From the NCBI GenBank assembly GCA_030683995.1, contig JAUXPH010000053.1:1-64000 (forward strand): a stretch of DNA of 64,000 nt. Direction: 5' to 3'. The DNA is from Lutibacter sp. (GTDB taxonomy: Bacteria; Bacteroidota; Bacteroidia; Flavobacteriales; Flavobacteriaceae). Below the pieces are notes generated by a model. The model was given only the letters and a program-made list of their open reading frames with translations, searched no databases and was not told where the DNA came from. A program made the position numbers and the translations under genes. Numbering within the stretch: position 1 is the stretch's first letter; each line of letters begins with the position of its first letter. This document shows, piece by piece, positions 48,995-57,890 of this stretch.

Positions 48995-51276
48995 CAAAAA
49001 AAGCGACAAATAACAATCAATTTTCTAAGTATATAAAATGGTTTTGGATGACCATTCTTGGTGGCATTTTATTTATAATCCTGCTATTTTTATTGGCCTC
49101 TTTTGGTGCTTTCGGTACGCTTCCCACTTTTGAAGAATTGGAAAGTCCTGAAAGAAACACCGCTTCCGAAGTGATTTCTATTGATGGAAAAACATTGGGA
49201 AAATATGCTTACGAAAACAGAACGCCCGTAAAATTTAAAGACCTGCCTGAAAACTTAATAAATGCTTTGATTGCTACAGAAGATGAACGTTTTTATGATC
49301 ACTCCGGAATCGATTTTAGAGCCTCTATTCGTGCGGTTGTAATGCTTGGAAAAGATGGTGGAGGAAGTACCATCACCCAGCAATTGGCCAAACTTTTATT
49401 TCATGGAGAAGGATCCCGAAACATTGTGGAAAGAGTTTTGCAAAAAGTGAAGGAATATGTCATAGCCATCCGTTTGGAACGTCAATATACCAAAGAGGAA
49501 ATCTTAACCATGTACCTTAACAAATACGATTATTTGAATTTGGCTGTGGGTATTCGTTCCGCATCTCGAATTTATTTCGGAAAGGAACCCATCAACTTAA
49601 AAATACCGGAGTCGGCCATGTTGGTTGGAATGCTTAAAAACGCCTCTCTTTACAATCCTTTAAGGTTTGAAGAAAGAGTAATAAATCGCAGAAACGTGGT
49701 TCTAAACCAAATGTATAAGAACGATTTTATCACGAAAGAACAAAGAGAAGCTTTTAAGGCAAGCCCTTTAAACTTAAATGTAAACAGGGAAGGACATAGC
49801 GATGGTACGGCCACCTATTTTAGGGAATATTTACGCGATTTTATGAAAAACTGGGTAAAAAATAATCCGAAACCTGATGGTACAAATTACAATTTGCAAA
49901 GGGACGGACTTAAAATTTACGTAACTATAGATTCTCGTATGCAAAAATACGCCGAAGAAGCGATGTTGGAACATATGGCAAATTTGCAGCGGGTATTTTA
50001 TAAGGAACAGAAACGAAACAAAACTGCGCCTTTTTATGATTTGGATGAAAAACAGGTTGCGGTTACCATGGAACAGGCGATGAAGCGTTCAGACCGATGG
50101 ATTCGCATGAGAAAAAATGGTGCTTCAGAAAGCGAAATTAAAGCTTCATTTAATGAAAAAACGAACATGAGCGTCTTTTCTTATAAAGGAGAAATAGACA
50201 CCATTATGTCGCCATACGATTCCATTAAATACTATAAACATATTTTACGCTCTGGATTAATGTCGGTTGAACCGCAAACAGGCCATGTGAAAGCTTGGGT
50301 TGGCGGCGTAAATTACAAACACTTTCAATTTGATGCGGTAAAACAACAAAAACGTCAGGTTGGTTCTACCTTTAAACCTTTTGTGTATGCTGCAGCCATC
50401 AACCAATTAAAATTGTCGCCATGCTATAAATTGCCAAATACGCCTTATACCGTTTTGAAAGAGAAATATGGAATGGCACAAGATTGGACACCGAAAAATT
50501 CGGACAATAAATATGGCGGGGAACTCACTTTAAAAAATGCCTTGGCAAATTCAATTAACGTAATAACCGTGAAGTTAATTGATATGGTTCATCCAAAAAC
50601 CGTGGTTAATTTTGCAAACAGTATTGGGATTGAAACTGAAATTCCCGAAGTGCCTTCCATAGCGCTGGGTTCTGTAGATTTATCTTTGTATGAAATGGTT
50701 GGCGCTTATGCAACTTTCGCAAACAAAGGTTTAAGGATTGAACCTATGGTTTTAATGAGAATAGAAGATAAAAACGGATTGGTGCTGGAACAATTTATGC
50801 CAAATTCAAACGAAGCGATTAGTGAGGAGTCGGCTTATGTAATCACCAATTTATTGGAAGGCGTAACCGAGTCGGGCTCAGGTATTCGTTTGCGAACCAA
50901 AGGAGCAGCTTATGCCGATAATATGGTTACAGGTTATCCCTACGGATTTACAAATCCAATCGCAGGAAAAACAGGAACCACCCAAAATCAGTCCGATGGT
51001 TGGTTTATGGGCATTGTGCCTAATTTAGCAACAGGCGTTTGGGTTGGCGGTGAAGACAGGGCGGTGCATTTCGCTGGTTTGGCCAAAGGACAGGGCGCTA
51101 CTATGGCGTTGCCAATTTGGGCAATATATTACAGAAAATTATATGCAGATCCTACGTTGAGCGTAAGTAAAGGTGCTTTTGAAAGACCTGAAATATTGAC
51201 CATAGAAACGGATTGCAGAAAAGGGAATACAGACGCAACCTCTGATTTAAATTTAGATGATGATCCTGAATTTTAA
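48991..51276 (+). CDS. Penicillin-binding protein 1A (bifunctional transglycosylase/transpeptidase)
   Basis: ATEDERFYDHSGIDFRA, GGSTITQQLAKLLF, RQVGSTFKPFVYAAA, GKTGTTQNQSDGWFMG. Confidence 0.95.
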   Translation: MTKKATNNNQFSKYIKWFWMTILGGILFIILLFLLASFGAFGTLPTFEELESPERNTASEVISIDGKTLGKYAYENRTPVKFKDLPENLINALIATEDERFYDHSGIDFRASIRAVVMLGKDGGGSTITQQLAKLLFHGEGSRNIVERVLQKVKEYVIAIRLERQYTKEEILTMYLNKYDYLNLAVGIRSASRIYFGKEPINLKIPESAMLVGMLKNASLYNPLRFEERVINRRNVVLNQMYKNDFITKEQREAFKASPLNLNVNREGHSDGTATYFREYLRDFMKNWVKNNPKPDGTNYNLQRDGLKIYVTIDSRMQKYAEEAMLEHMANLQRVFYKEQKRNKTAPFYDLDEKQVAVTMEQAMKRSDRWIRMRKNGASESEIKASFNEKTNMSVFSYKGEIDTIMSPYDSIKYYKHILRSGLMSVEPQTGHVKAWVGGVNYKHFQFDAVKQQKRQVGSTFKPFVYAAAINQLKLSPCYKLPNTPYTVLKEKYGMAQDWTPKNSDNKYGGELTLKNALANSINVITVKLIDMVHPKTVVNFANSIGIETEIPEVPSIALGSVDLSLYEMVGAYATFANKGLRIEPMVLMRIEDKNGLVLEQFMPNSNEAISEESAYVITNLLEGVTESGSGIRLRTKGAAYADNMVTGYPYGFTNPIAGKTGTTQNQSDGWFMGIVPNLATGVWVGGEDRAVHFAGLAKGQGATMALPIWAIYYRKLYADPTLSVSKGAFERPEILTIETDCRKGNTDATSDLNLDDDPEF

Positions 51277-51286
51277 AAGATAAATT

Positions 51287-51988
51287 ATGATAAATAAAGT
51301 AGTTAATAATGCACAAGACGCTTTACTGGGAGTAGAAAACGGCATGACTTTTATGCTTGGCGGTTTTGGTTTATGCGGAATCCCAGAAAATTGTATTTCT
51401 GAATTGGTGAGATTGGGCGTTAGCAATTTAACGTGCATCTCCAACAATGCAGGCGTTGATGATTTTGGGTTAGGGCTTTTATTAAAAAAGCATCAAATCA
51501 AAAAAATGATTTCTTCTTATGTAGGAGAAAATGAAGAATTTGAACGCCAAATGCTTTCGGGCGAAATGGATGTAGAATTGATACCGCAAGGAACTTTAGC
51601 CGAACGTTGCAGGGCTACAGGAGCCGGAATTCCCGCATTTTATACGCCTGCCGGATACGGCACAGAAGTGGCGGAAGGAAAAGAAACCAGAGAATTTAAC
51701 GGCAAAATGTATGTTTTGGAACATGCCTTTAATCCGGAGTTTGCTTTTGTGAAAGCTTGGAAGGGAGATACCGCAGGAAATCTTATTTTTAAAGGAACGG
51801 CACGTAATTTTAATCCGATGATGGCGATGGCCGGGAAAATTACCGTTGCTGAAGTTGAAGAATTGGTTGAAGCAGGAGAATTGGATCCAAACCAAATTCA
51901 TACACCGGGTATTTTTGTGCAGCGTATTTTTCAGGGAAAAGATTATGAGAAAAGAATTGAACAACGCACAGTAACTCAAAAATCTTAA
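51287..51988 (+). CDS. CoA transferase subunit A (3-oxoacid CoA-transferase type)
   Basis: MTFMLGGFGLCGIPENCISELVRLGVSNLTCISNNAG.. Confidence 0.94.
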   Translation: MINKVVNNAQDALLGVENGMTFMLGGFGLCGIPENCISELVRLGVSNLTCISNNAGVDDFGLGLLLKKHQIKKMISSYVGENEEFERQMLSGEMDVELIPQGTLAERCRATGAGIPAFYTPAGYGTEVAEGKETREFNGKMYVLEHAFNPEFAFVKAWKGDTAGNLIFKGTARNFNPMMAMAGKITVAEVEELVEAGELDPNQIHTPGIFVQRIFQGKDYEKRIEQRTVTQKS

Positions 51989-51991
51989 ACA

Positions 51992-52648
51992 ATGGCTTTA
52001 TCAAAACAAGAAATAGCGCAGAGAATTGCACAGGAATTACAAGATAAATGGTATGTTAATCTGGGAATTGGAATTCCAACCTTGGTGGCCAATTACATCC
52101 CTAAAAACATAGATGTTGTATTTCAGTCGGAAAACGGAATGCTTAGTATGGGACCTTTCCCAATTGAAGGCGAAGAAGATGCCGATTTAATCAATGCCGG
52201 AAAACAAACGGTCACTATTTTAAAGGGCGGTTCGTTATTTGACTCTGCATTGAGTTTTGCCATGATTCGCGGACAACATGTTCAGTTAACTGTTTTAGGA
52301 GCGATGGAAGTTTCTCAAAACGGGGATATAGCGAACTGGAAAATTCCTGGAAAAATGGTAAAAGGAATGGGCGGGGCGATGGACTTGGTGGCTTCCGCAG
52401 AAAATATTATTGTGGCCATGATGCACACGGATAAATCTGGAGCATCAAAATTATTAAAAAGATGTTCGTTGCCCTTAACAGGCGTTAATTGCGTTAAAAA
52501 AGTGGTGACAAATTTGGCTTATTTAGAAATTAAAAACAATGCGTTTTATTTGATAGAAAGAGCTCCGGGTGTTTCTGTTGAAGAAATTAAAGCCGCTACA
52601 GAAGGAACCTTAATTGTTGAAGGCGAAATTCCGGAAATGAAGTTTTAA
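51992..52648 (+). CDS. CoA transferase subunit B (3-oxoacid CoA-transferase type)
   Basis: YVNLGIGIPTLVANYIPKNIDVVFQSENGMLSMGPFP. Confidence 0.95.
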   Translation: MALSKQEIAQRIAQELQDKWYVNLGIGIPTLVANYIPKNIDVVFQSENGMLSMGPFPIEGEEDADLINAGKQTVTILKGGSLFDSALSFAMIRGQHVQLTVLGAMEVSQNGDIANWKIPGKMVKGMGGAMDLVASAENIIVAMMHTDKSGASKLLKRCSLPLTGVNCVKKVVTNLAYLEIKNNAFYLIERAPGVSVEEIKAATEGTLIVEGEIPEMKF

Positions 52649-52655
52649 AAAATTC

Positions 52656-52749
52656 AAATGAAACGAGCCATAACAAATTTTGATACACAACGAAATGATT
52701 AATAGCGAACTGCATCTGTACCAATAAAAAATAAATAATAAACAGATGA
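52656..52749 (+). repeat. Duplicated leader, copy 1 (ends at the start codon of xth)
   Basis: AATGAAACGAGCCATAACAAATTTTGATACACAACGAAATGATTAATAGCGAACTGCATCTGTACCAATAAAAAATAAATAATAAACAGATGAAA. Confidence 0.9.
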
Positions 52750-53507
52750 AAATAATATCATACAATGTCAACGGCATCAGGGCAGCCTTAAACAAAGGTT
52801 TTATTGATTGGTTGGTTGCCGCAAATCCCGACGTTATTTGTTTACAGGAAATAAAAGCGCAAAAAGAACAGCTCGATTTAAGTTTGTTTGAAAATGCCGG
52901 TTACAATTATCACTATTGGTTTTCGGCTGAAAAAAAGGGTTACAGCGGCGTGGCGGTTTTATCAAAAACAAGACCCGACAAAGTGGTTTATGGCACCGGA
53001 ATCGAAGCAATGGACTATGAAGGAAGAAATTTACGGGTAGATTTTGCGAACGTATCAATAATGAGCTTATATTTACCATCCGGAACCAATGACAACCGAT
53101 TGGAGTTCAAACTAACCTACATGGCTCAATTTCAGAACTATGTAAACAACCTCAAAAAAGAACTTCCCAATCTCATTATTTGTGGCGATTACAACATTTG
53201 CCATACTGAAATAGACATTCATAATCCGGTACAGAATAAGGACACCTCAGGATTTTTACCCGTTGAACGCAACTGGCTGGGGAATTTTATTGACAGTGGT
53301 TTTACAGATTCGTTTCGCCATTTAAACAAAGATCCGCACCATTACAGCTGGTGGAGTTATAGGGCAAATGCAAGAAACAACAACAAAGGCTGGCGCATAG
53401 ATTACCATATGGTAAGCAACGAGATGAAAGATAACATTAAAAGAGCCTATATTTTACCGGAAGCAAAACATTCCGACCATTGCCCGGTAGTTATTGAAAT
53501 TGATTAA
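52746..53507 (+). CDS. xth: Exodeoxyribonuclease III
   Basis: MKIISYNVNGIRAALNKGFIDWL, CLQEIKAQ, GDYNICHTEIDIHNP, HSDHCPVVIEI. Confidence 0.95.
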   Translation: MKIISYNVNGIRAALNKGFIDWLVAANPDVICLQEIKAQKEQLDLSLFENAGYNYHYWFSAEKKGYSGVAVLSKTRPDKVVYGTGIEAMDYEGRNLRVDFANVSIMSLYLPSGTNDNRLEFKLTYMAQFQNYVNNLKKELPNLIICGDYNICHTEIDIHNPVQNKDTSGFLPVERNWLGNFIDSGFTDSFRHLNKDPHHYSWWSYRANARNNNKGWRIDYHMVSNEMKDNIKRAYILPEAKHSDHCPVVIEID

Positions 53508-53530
53508 ATTAAATAAATAAAAGCAGTACA

Positions 53531-54481
53531 ATGTTCAAAAAAACAGCAATTCTACTCATTATCGCAATAACATTTAATTCGTGTGTATCAAAAAAAGTAT
53601 ATCAGGAACTAGAAACAAAATTCAATAATTTACGTTCTTCAAATTCAGCATTGGTTGAAGAAAAAGACAATTTATTGGCTGCAAAAAAAACCTTGGAAGC
53701 CGATTTAGAAAAACTTAATTTTGATTACAACTCACTTAAAACCCAAAAGGAAATATTGGATAGTGAATTCGCTTCTGTTCAAAATAAATATAAAAATTTA
53801 GACGAATCTTATAATGTGCTCTCCACGCAAAGTTCAAAAAAACTGGCCGAGCAATCTCAGAAAAATCAGGAATTATTGTATCAACTGGAAGAAAAAGAAA
53901 GAAAATTGGCCTTAGAAAGCGACCGATTGGAAAAACTTCAAAATGAATTGGCACAACGCTCCAACCAAATTAACGAGCTTCAAGGTTTAATTGATGCAAA
54001 AGAAGCCCAAATGCAACAATTGAAAAATGCCATTTCCAGTGCCTTGCTAAATTTTGAAGGAAAGGGATTGACCGTAGTTCAAAAAAATGGTAAAATCTAT
54101 GTTTCTATGGAAAACAAATTACTGTTCGATTCGGGTAGTTGGGCAGTAGGAAGTGAAGGAAAAGTTGCCGTAGAACAATTGGCCAGTGTGTTGGCGAAAA
54201 ATCCGGATATCAATGTGCTTATTGAAGGGCATACAGACAATGTTCCTTACACCGGAGCAACAATTACAGACAACTGGGATTTATCCGTTAAACGAGCTAC
54301 AGCAATTGTAAGAATTTTACAAAATAAAGGCGTAAACCCAACGCAAATTACAGCGGCAGGCCGAAGCGAATACGTGATGGTTGGTTCCAATGCAACTCCA
54401 GAAGGAAAAGCAAAAAACAGAAGAATTGAAATTATTTTAGCGCCTAATTTGGACGAAATTTCAAAACTTTTAAACAACTAA
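53531..54481 (+). CDS. OmpA family lipoprotein with N-terminal coiled coil
   Basis: Lipobox TFNSCVSKK, coiled coil, C-terminal INVLIEGHTDNVPY..RRIEIILAP. Confidence 0.93.
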   Translation: MFKKTAILLIIAITFNSCVSKKVYQELETKFNNLRSSNSALVEEKDNLLAAKKTLEADLEKLNFDYNSLKTQKEILDSEFASVQNKYKNLDESYNVLSTQSSKKLAEQSQKNQELLYQLEEKERKLALESDRLEKLQNELAQRSNQINELQGLIDAKEAQMQQLKNAISSALLNFEGKGLTVVQKNGKIYVSMENKLLFDSGSWAVGSEGKVAVEQLASVLAKNPDINVLIEGHTDNVPYTGATITDNWDLSVKRATAIVRILQNKGVNPTQITAAGRSEYVMVGSNATPEGKAKNRRIEIILAPNLDEISKLLNN

Positions 54482-54487
54482 ACTCCT

Positions 54488-56014
54488 ATGAAAAATTTAC
54501 TATACATTGCGTTTTTATTAACGTTTACTTATGGATTCTCACAAAAGAAAACGGAGCCAATAAAAATTCAGAATAGTGAAAATGCCAAAGTTCATTTTAA
54601 TGACGGACCGGCATTATTTTTTACAAATAAAGATTCGTTAATTCTTCAGGTTCATCCGCAAGCGATGCTTATTGACAGTTTATGGATGAATAAATTGATA
54701 AAATCTCCTTTGTATGACAAGGAATTATATGTATTGGGCAATGACGAAATGTTTGTTGCCGAACTTGAAGAGTTGTCAACCGAATTGTTAAAATCACGTT
54801 TAAAATATTTAAACAGCAAAACGCCTTTTAAAATTGAATACAATCCGGATTTGGAACAAATCATAAGAACCTATTTGCAAAAAAGAAAATCGTCAATTTC
54901 TACCATTATGGAGCGGGCACGTTATTTTTTCCCTATGTTCGAAGAACATTTGGCTAAATATAACATTCCTATGGAACTAAAGTATTTGGCGGTTATTGAG
55001 TCGGCTTTAAATCCAAATGCGCGATCTCGTGTGGGAGCAACAGGTTTGTGGCAATTTATGTATCCAACAGGGAAGTTTTACAATTTAGAGGTGAGTTCGT
55101 ATATAGATGAACGTTCAGATCCATACAGAGCTACCGAAGCTGCTTGTAAGTATTTGGCAAGTTTACATAAAATGTATGGTGATTGGAGTATGGTTTTGGC
55201 AGCCTACAATTACGGTCCGGGAAATGTTTCCAAAGCCATCAGAAGAGCCGGAGGAAGTACCAATTATTGGACTATCCGTAAATATTTACCTAAAGAAACC
55301 GCAGCTTATGTACCGGCTTTTTACGCCACGATGTATCTTTTTGAATATGCAAAGGAGCACAATTTAAAATCGAAGGAAAATGCAATTTCTTATTATGCAA
55401 CAGATACTGTCCAAGTTAAAAGACAGTTGACTTTTGCGCAAATAAATGAAACTTTAAATGTTGATATTGAGGTTCTTAAATTTTTAAATCCGCAATATAA
55501 ACTGGATATTATTCCTTATATTAAAGATAAAAACTATATACTCACCTTACCGATAAAAGATATCGGAAATTTTGTAAGCAATGAAAGGTTGATTTATGCT
55601 TATGCCGATTTAGCCGATGCAAAAGAAGAAAAGCCATTGTTGGAACTCATAAAATTGGAAGATAAGATTACGCACAAGGTGAGAAATGGCGATAATTTAG
55701 GAAAAATAGCCCAAAAACATGGTGTTGCCGAAAGCGATTTGAAAAAATGGAACAATTTAAAAAGCTCAAGAATATTGGTAGGGCAAAATTTGGTGGTTTA
55801 TCCTAAAAACATCAATCCGGTTGTTGCCCAAAAAGCGACTCCAGCCAATAGCGAAAGCAAAGAACAAACGTATTACATTGTTAAATTGGGAGATTCATTA
55901 TGGTCAATCGCAAAAAAATATTCAAATGTTTCTGTGCAAAATATTAAAGATTGGAACAATATTTGGAGCGTAAATAGTCTAAAACCCGGAATCAAATTAA
56001 AAATATTTAATTAA
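54488..56014 (+). CDS. Lytic transglycosylase with C-terminal LysM repeats (MltD-like)
   Basis: VIESALNPNARSRVGATGLWQFMYPTGKFYNL, VLAAYNYGPGNV; two LysM motifs (HKVRNGDNLGKIAQKHGV.., YIVKLGDSLWSIAKKY..). Confidence 0.95.
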   Translation: MKNLLYIAFLLTFTYGFSQKKTEPIKIQNSENAKVHFNDGPALFFTNKDSLILQVHPQAMLIDSLWMNKLIKSPLYDKELYVLGNDEMFVAELEELSTELLKSRLKYLNSKTPFKIEYNPDLEQIIRTYLQKRKSSISTIMERARYFFPMFEEHLAKYNIPMELKYLAVIESALNPNARSRVGATGLWQFMYPTGKFYNLEVSSYIDERSDPYRATEAACKYLASLHKMYGDWSMVLAAYNYGPGNVSKAIRRAGGSTNYWTIRKYLPKETAAYVPAFYATMYLFEYAKEHNLKSKENAISYYATDTVQVKRQLTFAQINETLNVDIEVLKFLNPQYKLDIIPYIKDKNYILTLPIKDIGNFVSNERLIYAYADLADAKEEKPLLELIKLEDKITHKVRNGDNLGKIAQKHGVAESDLKKWNNLKSSRILVGQNLVVYPKNINPVVAQKATPANSESKEQTYYIVKLGDSLWSIAKKYSNVSVQNIKDWNNIWSVNSLKPGIKLKIFN

Positions 56015-56105
56015 TGAAACGAGCATAACAAATTTTGATACACAAGGGAATGATTAATAGCGAACTGCAGCTGTTACCGCTAAAAAATAAAATTTAAACA
56101 GATGA
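56012..56105 (+). repeat. Duplicated leader, copy 2 (ends at the start codon of the DUF4837 gene)
   Basis: TAATGAAACGAGCATAACAAATTTTGATACACAAGGGAATGATTAATAGCGAACTGCAGCTGTTACCGCTAAAAAATAAAATTTAAACAGATGAAA. Confidence 0.9.
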
Positions 56106-57076
56106 AAAAGATCGGACTTTTATTGGCATTTATCTCCATGCTGATTTCCTGTGATACAGGCAGCAATAAAAAAGTACTGCAAGAAGCAAACGGCCGAATG
56201 AACAATTTGCTGATTGTGATGAAAAATAGCGAATGGCAAGGCGAAATTGGCGATGAATTGCGAAAAATTATTGCAGAACCAGTAATTGGATTGCCACAAC
56301 CTGAAGCACAATTTGAAGTGACCCAAGTGCCGCCAGAAAGTTTTGGAAGTATGTTTAAAGCCAGCAGAAGCATATTACATGTGGGCATTGGAGCAGAGAA
56401 TTCTTTTTTGGGAGTTTCAAATGTGTATGCCGAGCCGCAAAAAATTATCACCATTACCGGAAAAGACAAAGAATCGCTGATTCTTGAAATTCAAAAAAAC
56501 GCAAAAGCGCTTATCTCCGGATTTAAAACCGCCGATTTGCTTACCGTGCAACGTTCAATTTATAAAAATTACTGGGATCCCACAAAAATGGAAACCTTTA
56601 CCAAAAACGGCTATTCCCTAAAAATTCCAAAAACCTTCAGCAAAGTTGACGATACCGGAGATTTTGTTTGGTACAGGATGCGTTTAGACGGCGGAAACAG
56701 CATGGAATTGTTTTCCTACACGGTTCCAATTCAATCTATTGATGACGAAAACGGAAACAATCTTGTGGCGATAAGGGACACCATCGGCAAAAAACATATT
56801 CCAGGTCAAATTGAAGGATCTTATATGATTACAGAAGCTGCGTACACGCCACATATTTTTGAGGTAAAACTTGATGGAAAAAAAGCCCTGGAAGCAAAAG
56901 GAAAATGGGAAGTGAAAGGCGTTTATATGGCCGGCCCGTTTTTAAGTTATTCCATTATCGACAAGGCAAAAAACAGGTTGGTGGTGGTTGAAGGTCTAAC
57001 TTACGCACCATCAATCAACAAACGCGACTATATGTTTGAATTGGAAGCGATAATGAAAACCATTAAGATAAATTAA
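56102..57076 (+). CDS. DUF4837 family lipoprotein
   Basis: Lipobox LISCDTGSNK; NNLLIVMKNSEWQGEIGDELRKIIAEPVIGLPQPEAQFEVTQVPPESF. Confidence 0.9.
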   Translation: MKKIGLLLAFISMLISCDTGSNKKVLQEANGRMNNLLIVMKNSEWQGEIGDELRKIIAEPVIGLPQPEAQFEVTQVPPESFGSMFKASRSILHVGIGAENSFLGVSNVYAEPQKIITITGKDKESLILEIQKNAKALISGFKTADLLTVQRSIYKNYWDPTKMETFTKNGYSLKIPKTFSKVDDTGDFVWYRMRLDGGNSMELFSYTVPIQSIDDENGNNLVAIRDTIGKKHIPGQIEGSYMITEAAYTPHIFEVKLDGKKALEAKGKWEVKGVYMAGPFLSYSIIDKAKNRLVVVEGLTYAPSINKRDYMFELEAIMKTIKIN

Positions 57077-57281
57077 CAGTATTTTATAGTTTTATAAATT
57101 ATCAAACTTTCGTAAGTTCATTAATGCATTAAAAAATGATTAAAAAGTAACAACATATTTTGCTAAGTCATTAATAATCTGAAGTTTTGTTATTGCAAAA
57201 TAAACAATTAATAAATGTCCCTTTTAGATTGAGATTTATTAAATGCAATGGATTTTTATCGGACAACATTGATGTTTAATA

Positions 57282-57812
57282 CTAAAACCTAAATTTCTTA
57301 AACAAATCCCAAAGCACAACACCCACACTTACCGAAATATTCAAAGAATGTTTGGTGCCAAATTGCGGAATTTCAATGCAATAATCCGATGCTGAAACCA
57401 CTTTTTGCTGCACGCCTTTTACCTCATTTCCAAAAATAACTGCATATTTTTGGTTGGGTTCAACGGTAAAATATTGCAGCATCGTGCTGTTTTCGGCTTG
57501 TTCAATCGCCAAAATTTTAATTTTTGAATCTTTCAGTCTTTCAATAAGTTCAAGTGTATCTTCAACATATTCCCAATCAACAGATTCGGTGGCGCCCAAA
57601 GCAGTTTTATGAATGTCCTTGTGCGGCGGTTTTGCCGTGATGCCGCACAAATAAATTTTCTCAATCAAAAAAGCATCGCTGGTTCTAAAAACCGATCCAA
57701 TATTGTTCAGACTTCTAATATTGTCAAGTACAACAATCAGCGGAATTTTAGCCATTTTTTTAAATGCTTCAACATCCAATCGTTCCAATTCACTGTTTTT
57801 TAATTTTCTCAT
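57282..57812 (-). CDS. TrmH-family (SpoU) RNA methyltransferase
   Basis: VLDNIRSLNNIGSVFRTSDAFLIEKIYLCG, AVIFGNEVKGV, IPQFGTKHSLNISVSVGVVLW. Start at MRKLKNSELERLD. Confidence 0.93.
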   Translation of the reverse strand: MRKLKNSELERLDVEAFKKMAKIPLIVVLDNIRSLNNIGSVFRTSDAFLIEKIYLCGITAKPPHKDIHKTALGATESVDWEYVEDTLELIERLKDSKIKILAIEQAENSTMLQYFTVEPNQKYAVIFGNEVKGVQQKVVSASDYCIEIPQFGTKHSLNISVSVGVVLWDLFKKFRF

Positions 57813-57890
57813 TGTTTTTTTTATTTGTTGAAACGCTGAATCTTTCAATTAAAATGTAACTTCGCAAAACTAATGTAAATTCTTAAAAAA

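Noticed and set aside
52660-52702. Short peptide MKRAITNFDTQRND in duplicated leader copy 1
   Set aside because: Copy 2 has a 1 bp deletion that gives MKRA then stop, so coding potential is not conserved.
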